From Amia ocellicauda (taxonomy: Eukaryota > Chordata > Actinopteri > Amiiformes > Amiidae): a stretch of 64,000 nucleotides of DNA. This document shows positions 23,748-35,000 of this stretch, piece after piece; within the stretch, counting starts at the first letter, position 1; the number at the start of each line of letters is the position of its first letter. Location of the stretch: the NCBI RefSeq assembly GCF_036373705.1, contig NC_089866.1:22856001-22920000 (forward strand), given 5' to 3'. Both the position numbers and the translations under genes were made by a program. The notes under the pieces were generated by a model. It was not told where the DNA came from, searched no databases, and worked only from the letters and a program-made list of their open reading frames with translations.

Positions 23748-25026
23748 TGTCTAAGAGGGGGGCTTAGCTCACTACCATAGGAGCCTCATCGAAACCTCTC
23801 TCTGTCCAAGTTGCCTATAGGCCCCTGTGTGTGTCACTCAAACAGCCCCTTCCTGTTTCCTGTTTGCATATAATGTGACACGCACAGGGACTTCCTGTTT
23901 GCCGGGAGACCGGACCCCCGTGTGACCTTGTGACCCGTGGGCAGACCTTCCTCTCTCAGGTGACCAGGGCTGCGTCCGCAACCTGTTGCTGTGTTTCCAG
24001 TAGGAAGCGCTGCCCTGGGGAGGGGTTACTGTGAGACCAGAGCGTCGCACGGGAGGGGGCTGCGAGCTGCTGAGGGGGTCCTGCAACCCAGTTAAATGTT
24101 TCACCTCTGAGAATGAAGAACACTCGTCATTTCATATTTTAACTTAACTGTAAAACAGCACACAATATTGTGTTCTCCTCATTACTCTCACCTTAAATCA
24201 TGCCAGAAGGTCCCAGAGGGGTTTCTGGCCTGCATTGACAGCCCATTTGTTTCTCAGTCTCAAGGCGCCGACAATTTTCCCGGCCAAGATCGAGATTGCT
24301 GTCCCGTGTGAAATGTGGGGGACCAAGAGTTTCTACAAACATGGATGTGTTTTCCAGTGACAGCGAGTTTCTGACATCTGTTAGAGTGTCGATAAGTGCG
24401 CTGTGCGGCCGCTCCCTCTGTATCAGAAACTCGCTGTCACTGGAAAACACATCCATGTTTGTAGAAACTCTTGGTCCCCCACATTTCACACGGGACAGCG
24501 ATCTCGGCTCTTGGCTGGGAAAGGGTCGGCGCCACGAGACTGAGAGACAAATGGGCTGTCAATACCGTCCAGAAACCCGTCTGGGACCTGCTGGCATGAT
24601 TTAAGGTGAGAGCAATGAAGAGAACACAATATTGTGTGCTGTTTTACAGTTAAATTAAGTTAAAATATGAAATACGAGCGCTCTTCATTCTCAGAGGTGA
24701 AACGTTTAACTGGGTTGCAGGACCCCCTCCCGTGCGATGCTCTGGTCCCACAGTAACCCCTCCCCAGGGCAGCGCTTCCCAATGGAAACACAGCGACGGG
24801 TTGCAGACGCAGCCCCGGTCACCTGAGAGAGGAAGCTCTGCCCATGGGTCACAAGGACACAGGGGTCCGGTCTCCCGGCAAACAGGAAGGTGTGTGTCAC
24901 ATTATATACAAACAGGAAATAGGAAGGGACTGTTTGAGTGACACACACAGGGGCCTATAGGCAACTTGGACAGAAAGATGTTTCGATGAGGCTCCTATGG
25001 TAGCGAACTAAACCCCCTCTTAGACA
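23748..25026. repeat. Long imperfect inverted repeat (about 1.28 kb)
   Basis: The left arm 23748-24374 and the right arm 24423-25026 are reverse complements with scattered substitutions and small indels, around a 48-base unique spacer. Outer limits are TGTCTAAG at 23748 and CTTAGACA ending at 25026; inner limits are TTTCTGA and TCAGAAA. No target duplication is obvious. It lies 390 bases after the stop of the MROH-like gene, so it may be within its 3' UTR. A foldback-type transposon or an inverted duplication would both explain it. Confidence 0.9.
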
Positions 25027-26167
25027 AAGCCTCCTCTCTCAGACCCATCGTTTCAAGCCAATGAAGATCAGAGTTTGTAAGTACAGCTGATTTCTTTTGT
25101 TTGTACAGATTTGTCTGCATATATCCAAGTTAGGGGTGTGAATATTTAACAGATCGTCACACATTTTTATTGTTCCATAATTGGTTCAGCTTTGTGACCA
25201 AAAGTAAGCAGTGCTCATGATTCATTCACTGTGGGACCCGTATTATTTCAACTCCATGAGAAAAAGCACATTGGCCTCCATGCTATCAGGTCAAAGGGAA
25301 AATATCACACACACATATTCACAAATGTATTTACTGTGCTTTTACACGGCAACGTTGTGTGTTTAACAGAATCAACTCTCTTCTTGGCAGGTCCTCCGAA
25401 GTGGAAGCAGGAAATGTCATCACAGAATGGCTTTGGCGTCTGAGGACAGAAGAGCAGGAGAAAGATCAAGCCGGCCCAGCAGAGTTTACTTTATTATTAT
25501 TATTATTTTTTATTTCTTAAATTGAATGCGAGCCAATACTTTAAATTAATAATAAAACAAATATCAGTCCAATGTTGCGTTCTGTTTTCATTGATGGTCA
25601 TTTGTAATATTACACAATTAGCTACAAAAATGATAAGGTTCTCCCACAAACAGTAGATTCCTCTATCCATGGGGTACAGCAGAAAGCAATAAGGGATGGG
25701 AGTATATAAAAGCAAGGGCATCCACAAAAATGCATCCATGACCTTTAGCCCATGTGCTAGAGACAGATCTGGAGTCGGCAGTTCTAATCAAAGTGGATTA
25801 CGTGTGCACGGGAAACAAAGTAAAACACCACAAGGAAGTGTTAAGCACGTTTCTCTCTGTTTTTCCAACTTGTCAAGGCAATACAAGGCTTATATTTCCC
25901 TTCTGGGACACACCCTCAAGGGCCTGATATAGGCTTAGAGGCGGAACAAAAAACACATACAGACACACACTCAATATACATACACACAAGACGAATGGCT
26001 CCTACACTGATAGCAAAGAAGAAAGTAATTGAAAAGGAACACAAGTTGCATAGAAAGAATGTTGCTATTAAAAGTTACTGTTAGAGAATTCCAGGGTCAC
26101 AAAGGCAGAAGGATTTATTTTTCCTCCACACTGGACAGAGCTACATATAATACAATAATATTCTGTG
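25027..26167. other. Intergenic DNA, no supported gene
   Basis: A short ATT run lies at about 25491-25506. A possible exon-like piece after an AG at 25390 reads about 17 codons to a stop, too little to call. Nothing else is recognisable. Confidence 0.45.
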
Positions 26168-26843
26168 TGGCAGTGTGAGAGGCAAGGCTGGGGTCAGGGC
26201 GGGTCTTTCAGTGGAGGAGACTACAAAACCCCTCCTCCAAGACTCCAAACCCCAGAAGCCAGCAGGGCTCCTGATGGCCATAGCCCCGCCACCACTTCCC
26301 CTATAAAAGGAAGCAGGAAGCGAACCAGTGTGTGCATGCTTGGCTGGGGTAGCAAGGTGCACAGGAGGGCGAGAAGACAACAGAGCGAGAGAGTGGAAGA
26401 GCAGGAGAAAGAAGGGTAAAGCTCACAGTTGACGGATTCACTGGCTTACGACCCTAATTCTAGACCTGGACCATTCTCCCTCTTAAACCCCGAACTGTCT
26501 GACAACCTCCCACCAGTAATGAACTTTGATTTACGGACTGTGACTACGAACCTGCCTTGCCCCTGTTGTGCTTCCGTTTGCCCGGTGTTCGATTCCACCG
26601 AGCCGGGCATTTACTGTTCTCGTTCTGGTTTGTTTTTTAAACAATCCCTAACTATGTTTAGTTAGTGCTCGGACAGAGCTAGGTTTTGTTTTGCTTTTTG
26701 ACACTGTGCCTGCCATTAAGGGAAGCAATAAAACGACAGCAAGCCTGTTTTGCACCCGCTGCCTACCTCCCTACTGTGTGTTTCAAGACCAGACCCTGCC
26801 TACATACAGCCCTTTCTGGGGACGGGTCCCCCAACCCGTTACA
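26168..26843 (+). mobile_element. Probable solo LTR of an LTR retrotransposon
   Basis: The segment begins TGGCAGTGTGAG and ends CCCGTTACA, so it is bounded by TG and CA, with TGTG on both sides as a 4-bp target duplication. It contains a TATA-like CCTATAAAAGG (about 26310) and an AATAAAACG signal (about 26727) in the order expected of an LTR. No coding region is attached. Confidence 0.55.
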
Positions 26844-27384
26844 TGTGTTTGTGATCTCTTGCACTCAATTTGGGACCGCAGCTCACTATGAATATCTTCT
26901 TGTACTGTATTGATGTGTAGACCACGTATACCAACACTTCCACATTGTGTACAATGTTCTGAAATATAGAGATATATAATATAAATTATATTGCATTATA
27001 ATTGCTGTAAACACAACATTGCCTTATCACTTCCCACGCATGACTAAATGTGTTTGTGACAAGAAAGGGTTGTGTGATCTGGGGTCAAGGTGGATGAATA
27101 GAAGCAGTTCAGAAGCTCAGTAGATCAAGTGTGCTGAAAGTCTTTATTATAAACAGTGCACAGTCCACAAAGGGAAAAGAACAAGCACAGCAAATGCAGT
27201 AGAAAAAACAGATTTGTCAAAAAAAATGCAGTTCCTCTGAACAGAGATTTTAAAATTTTGATATCCAAATGTATATAAAGTGTCCCTGTGCATATTTGTA
27301 CTGTCCAAGATTAAATCAATAGGGAGAGATTTCAGCAGAAATAGAAATAAAACCAACATCTCAGGAACAAATAGAAACTAGACT
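26844..27384. other. Intergenic DNA before the retroviral remnant
   Basis: No gene is seen. Sequence around 27130-27160 has a TTTATTATA run in reverse that might be part of an LTR, but ends could not be defined. Confidence 0.35.
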
Positions 27385-27411
27385 GACCCAACTGATGCAG
27401 CCTATCGTGTA

Positions 27412-29145
27412 ATGAAACCGGCTCTCAGCAATGCCCCCGTTCTTAGGTTACCAGATCATTCTAAACCATTTCACCTCTATTGTTCCCAAGATGGGATCTA
27501 TTATACAGCAGCTTTGACACAGGAACGTCCCGTTGCCTATTACTCCACAAAGCAACCTGCAGTAGCAGCAGGCATGCATTGCTGTATGGCAGCGGTAGAC
27601 TGTGCCTCTTGGGCAGAACAGGCATGTGAGCCAATTGTAATGAACACACAGTTGATTCTGCACACAGGACACACGTTAGTGGAGTTATTACATACAGGAA
27701 AATTGCTTTCAGATAGTAGACAGGCTAGATGGGAAGCTGTTTTGGTCCCCAGAGATAAATCCATACACATAATAAAGGACACACGACAAAACCCAGCAGA
27801 TGGGATGTTAGGGGAGGGAGAAGAGCATACATGCTCTGAGCTGGTGCTCCAGGAGGACCACAGTCGGTTCCTAGAAAGCCCCCTCACAGACCCTGACTTG
27901 TAACTATATGTTGATGGATCCAGGAAAATAATAGATGGAATCCCCCACACTGGGTGGGCGGTGGTATTGGATAATAGCACTGTCGTAAAATATGCATCCC
28001 TGCCAGGACACTGTTCAGCCCAGGTGGCAGAACTCGTGGCACTGACAGAGTCATTAAAAATAGCGAAAGACATTAAAGTTAACATTTTCACTGAGAGTCT
28101 CTATGCATTTGGAGTAGTACACGACTATATGGCAACCTGGGAATGTAGATGGTTTATAACAACAGCAGGAGAAGTAATCAAAAATTATGAGTATGTTATA
28201 GCCCTAGCTCAGGCAGCACACCTTCCAGAAAAGGTAGCAGAAGTTAAAGTGAAAGCTCATTAGAATCTTTCTGATGATGGATGCCCGTGCACCCGTGGGA
28301 AACACTTTCCAGACCTAGCTGCGAAAAAGGCGGCAGAAACAGGCAGTCATGTGACATTAGTAGGATTCCCCTGCTCTAGTAAACTTGCGAGCATTCTAGA
28401 ACCAGAAACTACTGACATCGCACAGCTACAGAAAGACTGTGAGGAGGATGAAGTACAAGAGTGGGTTAAGGGAGGTGCAGTGCACGCTCACACGGGTCGC
28501 AAGGCACAATTGCGTGAACATTGGTGGTGGCCTGGCATAGGCAGGGACACTGCAAAGTGGTGTCAACAGTGTATTCCCTGTGCACAAGTAAACCCAGGTA
28601 AACCAATCAAAGTCACTAAATCACACCAGCCCCAGCCTAGAGGCCTGTGGGAAAACATTAAAATTGACTTTACAGGACCCCTGACAAAATGTCATGGGAA
28701 GTCCTATTGCCTGGTAATAATTGATCATTTCACAAAATGGGTTGAGGCTTTCCGCTGCAGGGACTGCTCTGCCACCACTGCCGCACGAGTCCTAGCAACT
28801 GAGGTTATTCCCTGCTGGGGTGTGCCCCGTCAAATGGACTCAGATCAAGGGACTAATTTCACTGGTAAGGTAATGATGGAAGCATGTTTACTTCTAGGGG
28901 TAAAACATCGATTTCATATACCTTATCATCCTCAGAGTTTGGGCTTAGTGGAGATCACTAACCGGACACTGAAGGAAAGTTTGGTTAAAGCCCTGTTAAC
29001 TACAGGCAAGGGATGGACAGTAGCACTCCCCGCTGTGCTGTATAAACTCAGAGTGTCACCTAATTGGAGCACTCAACTTTCTCCATATGAGTTAATGACA
29101 GGAAGAGCTATGCAACTCCCTGCTGGCATCTGGGGTTCCATTTAG
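27412..29145 (+). pseudogene. Endogenous retrovirus pol remnant: RNase H and integrase
   Basis: Remnant of a retroviral polymerase gene of gamma/epsilon (class I) type. One reading frame runs the whole length and is broken only by TAA (27901-27903) and TAG (28261-28263), without frameshift. In order: the tail of the RT connection region, RNase H starting at LYVDGSR, an integrase zinc-binding region (about 28480-28590), and the integrase core with D in IDFTGPL, D in SDQGTNF and E in the following helix. The third RNase H acidic position appears altered (Glu in place of Asp). The front of pol and gag are absent. The copy cannot make its enzymes. Confidence 0.88.
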
Positions 29146-29146
29146 A

Positions 29147-29290
29147 GGTCTTCATGGGTCCACCCGGGACCTGACCCAGGACCTGTACGGGTTCGGGTCC
29201 ATATTTTTAATGGTCAGCCGGGTCCGGGTCGGGTCCCATTGTTGTACTTCGGGTCCTGGGTCTGTTTAACATTGTGTGTATTACCCGAGT
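29147..29290. repeat. GGGTCC/CGGGTCC-rich short repeat between pol and env remnants
   Basis: About ten copies of GGGTCC, CGGGTC or their complement occur within 140 bases, unlike the flanking viral sequence. This looks like a separate short element inserted at the point where the env surface region should be. Confidence 0.55.
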
Positions 29291-29304
29291 TACTATTCCC
29301 TATG

Positions 29305-29670
29305 TATGGAGTTGGAAGAGCAATAAAAGAAATCAGATTAGTAGCTGTTATATTAGAAACATTAAGAATCTCTACAACTGATGTTCTCAGCAATTTAACA
29401 ACTGAACTAGTGGCTATGCGAATGTGTGCCCTCTAGAACAGGCTAGCTCTAGATTTCTTGCTAGCAGCACAGGGAGGGAAATGTGCCATTATAGGGCAGG
29501 AATGCTGTACTTACATACCAGATAACTCAGAACGCATTGATAATCTTATAGAGCACATTAGGAAAGCAACAACAAAGATACACCAGTCCTCAGGAGGAAA
29601 AGATACCTTTGGCAATCTGGGTATGATTTTGTTACAAAGATTGATATCACGCAGCGTCAAACCTTCCTAA
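29305..29670 (+). pseudogene. Endogenous retrovirus env transmembrane-subunit remnant
   Basis: Only part of the transmembrane subunit is left. The region with the conserved AAQGG stretch is followed by a cysteine pattern CX6CC (CAIIGQECC), characteristic of gamma-type TM proteins, then a second helical region. A stop (TAG, 29434-29436) breaks the frame. The surface subunit and membrane anchor are not recognisable. It belongs with the pol remnant just upstream, in the same direction. Confidence 0.75.
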
Positions 29671-29854
29671 CCCGTAGGGGCATCTGCTTGTAACTGACAA
29701 ACCTAACTTTTTGGCTTCTTTCCGCTTTGCTCTATTGCCAACAGCAGAGACTGAAGACTCTGTATTGGGATGTTGAAGAAAGTGTTTTATATTAACTATA
29801 TCATGTTTTATATTAATGTTAGCATTAGAAATGGCTTGTATACAGACTGAGCAA

Positions 29855-29887
<33 letters not shown>

Positions 29888-31190
29888 TATTGGCAGATGC
29901 CCTTATCCAGGGCAAGTTACAATATAAGTGCAAACAAAGTGCAAAAATACAGTTAAGTACAAGGCATCAATCATTACAAATTCAATTTAACTAAAACATA
30001 GCAATTCAAAATAATACCTTTTTACAAGTTCCAATTTACAGTTTACATAAGTACAGTAAGTGACTGTCACGATGTCTATTCAACCTGAAAGCAACGTATA
30101 TTTCGACGTTGATGAATCGTTGCCAAAACCACGTTGAATAGCAGTATTCTTGTTGATCCACATCGCAACTAGATTTCAACCACGAAACAACGTGGAAATG
30201 ACGTCAAGTGCCTGCTGGGGAAGAAGCGATCAGAAGTGTTAACACGTGAAAAGTACTCAATAGCCTACAGGCCATGAAGAATGATTCTAGTTTTATTTTG
30301 TGTTAGTCTATTTAATTTCACTTAATGCATTTAATTTGTGTGCAGGCTAAACAACCCAAGTCAAATTGCCTATTATCTGCAATAAATATTCTTGCTTACT
30401 GATTGTCAGGATTTGTTTTGTCCATTCCCTCCATTGATCATGTGTTATTTCATAGTGGCGGCAGCGCTGTCATTGGTGCTGATTCAATAATCAGGAGGCT
30501 GTAGTATAGCGCTGTAGTATAGTAGTTGAGCAATGATTGATAGCCTATAGCGCAGTCCGTTTTGCTTACGCGATTGAGGTTTTGGAGTTAGGCTACTTGT
30601 TTTTTATTTCTCTGTTTTCTGTATAATTAACGGTAAATAGCCATCAATGTATTGGCGTAAGAGGCAGTGCAAGCTATAGATTAATAGATGGAGATACATC
30701 TTGGGCGGGGGGTTCGAGCTCTGACCTTGCCTCTCCAAAGTCCGGGCCGCCACTGGGGAAGTGATTTCATGCTCAGTTGAAAAGTATTTTAAATATTTTT
30801 AAAATACAAAAATACAGTAGTTTATTTTGATAGATGGCATGGCTACTGCATTTGAGCTCTCGTATGAGATACAAGGCTGAGCTCCTACTTGAAATCCATT
30901 ATGAAATCCACTATATGTATCAATGGTTCACCTATCTAGTCTTTGTCAGTTACACTGGATGAAAGTTTCTGGAAACTGTAGCTTCTGCTATTTATATTGA
31001 TAATTAAAAGTTTAATTATAACCTTTCTGTGGTAATTACCATTTCAAAACAACTGGACCACAGTCATAACAGAATATAGTTCAGTGTATGGGTACTCATA
31101 AAATAATATGCAAAAACACTGTGCCTTAAATTTTGTGCCTTACAATTTTGTGATACATTTTTATTTATCATAAACTGAAGCTGAAAATCA
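29671..31190. other. Repeat-bearing intergenic DNA
   Basis: An ATT microsatellite (29855-29887) is followed by a GCAGATGCCCTTATCCAGG motif that recurs widely in fish genomes. At 30070-30230 is a stretch with AACGTTGAA/CAACGTGG-like words resembling a decayed MITE. At about 30454-30755 GTGGCGGC and GCCGCCAC face each other and may be the ends of another small hAT-like element. No gene is seen. Confidence 0.45.
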
Positions 31191-31194
31191 ATAC

Positions 31195-31505
31195 ATCCAT
31201 CAATCCATCCATTTTCATAACCGCTTATCACTTATCGCGCTTATATTACTGATCCTGGCAAGCATAGGGCACAAGGCAGGCATACACCCAGGATGGGACG
31301 CCAGTCCATCACTGGGCACACACACACACACACACAGCGGACAATTAACCTAACCAGCATGTCTTTGGACGGTGGGAGGAAACCGGAGTACCCGGAGGAA
31401 ACCCACGCAGACACAGGGAGAACATGCAAACTCCACACAGACTGAGCTGAGACTTGAACCCAAGACCCCTGGAGCTGTGAGACAGCGCTAACCATGCCAC
31501 CCACA
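31195..31505. repeat. Common fish interspersed repeat with CA microsatellite
   Basis: It contains the highly recognisable stretch with GGGAGGAAACC, CCCGGAGGAAACCCACGCAG and GGGAGAACATGCAAACTCC, and a CA run at about 31317-31336. I know this block as one of the most frequent dispersed repeats in ray-finned fish; no family name is claimed. Confidence 0.8.
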
Positions 31506-31613
31506 AAATCAATACATGTTTTCCTAAATAAAGGCTAGATCAGTTCAAATTATGACATTGTACCCAACTGTAAACTGAACCATGGAATGGTGCAGATTAC
31601 CAATATTGTCAAA

Positions 31614-32032
31614 GTCTTAATTTGGTCTAGCCCTAACTATGTGTATCCTGAGAAAGAGACTCTAGGTTTGTTGGGAAACATTAAATGTGTAACATATCAA
31701 CTATTCTACTCCACCAAATCAGATCACGTTGGTGTTTGGTTGTTGTTGAAAAGTGGCCACACGACACAGACAATCCAGTTTTGTAGATTTCAGGTTTAGA
31801 CCCGATTTTCTTAATGTTCATGGCACGTTACAGTTCCCTGCTTAATATCAAATTTAAAAATAAGCCCTGCTCAGCAAAGATACCTAACAGAGTGTGACAG
31901 TGACAGGGAGACAGATACATGGTTTGCTCTCCTCCACCCCTTTCTTCAGATTCAGACTATATAACCACTTGCATGCATCTTGAAACAATTCCCTCTACAA
32001 TCATTCCTGAAGACAGACAGCCGGTGAAGACA
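31614..32032 (+). promoter_or_regulatory. Promoter and 5' UTR region of gene B
   Basis: Homology with the upstream region of gene C begins abruptly at 31614 (57069 in C). A TATA box TATATAAC lies at 31958-31965, about 70 bases before the ATG at 32033. The matching box in C reads TATAAAAC. Confidence 0.6.
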
Positions 32033-35000
32033 ATGGAAGCCACATTGACTGAGCTGGTAATTTCAATATGTAACTGATGTAACTGATTAAATTATTATAC
32101 TAATTATTTTTAATTATGCTCTATTTTTACAGATGAATTACTGGAGGCTTATTCTGTTAACTGTCGTGCTAGGAATCGGGGGATCATTTCAATATGGAAT
32201 TCAAGTGTCTATCATGGCTTCTCCCTCAGAAGTAAGTACCATGAATGCTGCCTTTCTATACTATACAACAGTGTTTCTATACTACAGTCTGTGTGCCAGG
32301 CAGAAAGTGAGACTTTAAATCTTTATATCTCTAGATCTGTTCAAGTTTCCCAGTCATATAACAGGCCATACTAGCTAAGTGCAATTGATACCTGTTTGTG
32401 TACATTCCTGTTCTGCTCTGACCCTTTTCCTAACTCCTGTCTTGAAGCACATTCAAAACTTTGTGAACCAGACTTGGATGACTCGGTATGAGAAGCCTGT
32501 CAGCGAATCCACACAGAAACTCATCTGGTCCTTCATTGTGTCCATCTTCAGCCTGGGGGGCTGGCTGGGTGCTATCAACAGTGGTACAATCCCAGTCATC
32601 TACGGCAGGTAGGAACAAACTAGCATGACTCACAAGAATATGCACCGAAGCTCTTTATGTAAGACTCTTTATGATTGTAGGTATTGTGAAGAAGGTAAAT
32701 TTGCAGTGACCTTTTTCTATTGTCTGTTATTGTAAATGTTACCTTTTATTGGACTTAGTAGAAGATAGAGAGATGAACATACAATTTCATCACAAAAAAC
32801 CTGGAACAAAGGATGCTGTCAAGTGTGAGCCTGGGAGATTTTATTGGCACTACATATTGTCTACATTCCAGTAAATTCCCTTACATGATGATCAGTACAT
32901 TGGTTTAACAAAATAGGACATAAAAAGAGGTAGTGAAGTCAATGTTTTCAACCTGATGCTCTATATATAATTTGAAATCCGTGAACTGGCTTGTTTGTTG
33001 ACAGTCTTACAAGATAAAGCTTCAGCTTTGGCGTTTTATCTTTTTCCAGAAAGAAATGTCTGCTCTTCAATAACGTGGTGGCGATCGTGGCCGCAGTGCT
33101 GATGGGATTCAGTCGCATGGCGGGCTCCTTCGAGATGATATTGCTGGGAAGGATTCTGTACGGATATAACGTGGGTCTGTATCTAGATAGCAACCTGTCT
33201 GCAACTCTCTATCATTCATTTCAGATGACTGTACTGTTCAAATACATTTCTGCTTGTCATATAATTACCAATTTACTATGGAATAGAAGCAAATTCGTTA
33301 AGTCTACTACCATACTTATTAATACACACAGTATTTGTCAGCTTTTACTAACTGATCTGTATGTTGTTGTCGTTGTGCTGCAGGACTTGGCCTCAGTGTA
33401 CATCTTATGTACTTGGGTGAATGTTCGCCAAAGAAACTACGAGGCTTCCTGACCCTGTCCAGTGCTATCTTCATTGGTTTAGGGAAGGTTATGGGTCAAA
33501 TTTGTGGACTCAGGTAGGAATCCACTTTTCATACTGTCATTAAAAGGGAACTCCACCGAGTTTTCATGTCCAACTCATTCTATTTACCAGAAATGTATCA
33601 GAGATTGAAAGATATACCATGACGTGCTAACTTTAGAGCTGCTTTGCTGGGAAAATCAGAACAGTCACGAAAATCATTAAAAATATCATTTTATGCATGT
33701 TCGATTGCCCCATAACCCTATTTTTCCAAAAGATCCATCGATTTGTAGTCATTAAAAGTTTTCTTCACCACCCACTGTCGCTATTATGATGATGGCACAT
33801 AGAATGAGCTGGACATGAAAAACTAATTCCTTATTTTCTACGTATAGAATAACCCGAGAAAATATGGATTTTCGGTTGAGTTCCCCTTTAATGTTTGGTG
33901 GGCAGTACCCTGGCACATGCCATTGGTGGTGCTGTTGAAATGATCCAGCAGTAGAGATCCAGTCATGACCAGTTTCTTATAAATATCTGAACAGATGTAA
34001 CAGATTTAGAGATCCGGTTCCTTAACCAGACTGAAACTACAACCGTTGTCAATGGAGATTAAATCTATCTGTTATTAAAACATGTGTCAGGAACCAGTTG
34101 TGCCTGTGGTCTCCCAGTCTAAAGTCCATTAAATAATTAGTGCTGCCCCTTAACTGCTTTGTTATTCTTACCACTGGATTGCAAGGTCAAGAGGACAGGT
34201 CCTTCAATAAATCTTGTTCAATACGACTTCCCTCGAAAGACACCTTCACCAGTTGACAAATGCGAAGTCTGAGAGCGAAGATTTTTGTCATAATTGCCAT
34301 CCATGTTAATCCAGTCAAACTGTCCCTTTCTGGTTGTAAATGCAACACTGGATTAGAAATTAGAAGGACATCAGGGTTTATCATTTATAAAAAGCATGTC
34401 ATGATGACATCACTCCAATGTGCAAATCCTCCATGACTAGAGGTTGACTGGGGTGCCACTGATTTGCCACTTTCTTGGACTGCACAGATCATGGGTTTTG
34501 CTGACTCATGCTTCAGTGTGGAAAATACAGAGTGAAGGCAGGAGTGAACACTACTGAGGCCAACAACATGTTTTATATTTGGGAATAGTTGAACAAGGAA
34601 AATTGCATTTATTGTCCCTTACCTCATTCTTTCTCCCCAGAGAATTGATGGGCACAGAACCTATGTGGCCATACCTGCTGGCACTGAGTGGTCTGCCAGC
34701 TGTGGTGCAATTCCTCAGCCTCCTCTGTTTCCCAGAAACACCGCGCTACCTGTACATTGACAAGGGGGATGAGGAGGGATGTAAAAAGGGTACGTTGTGA
34801 GAAAAATACCTAGAAATGCACACAACCAGCATTAAGACTCTGTATAAACAACATCTGGATTCTGAGGAAACAGAACAAGGCCCAAGTCAGTGGTGTAGCC
34901 AGAAATCCTCTGAAAAACTCCATGAAATTAGGCAGATTTTGACTCAAACATATCTTTGCTTCACAATCACATATCACTATGGGACACATCCAATGAAAAA

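Noticed and set aside
24193..24604. Two opposed open frames with nearly the same protein
   Set aside because: They mirror each other only because both lie in the arms of the inverted repeat.
27961..28263. A separate small protein gene within the retroviral region
   Set aside because: It is in the same frame as the pol sequence before and after it and is only bounded by two stop codons, so it is part of the RNase H remnant.
34187..34384. A 65-residue minus-strand frame that is identical at 59761-59958
   Set aside because: Identity comes from the non-coding 665-bp identical tract; the frame has no known features and lies inside an intron.
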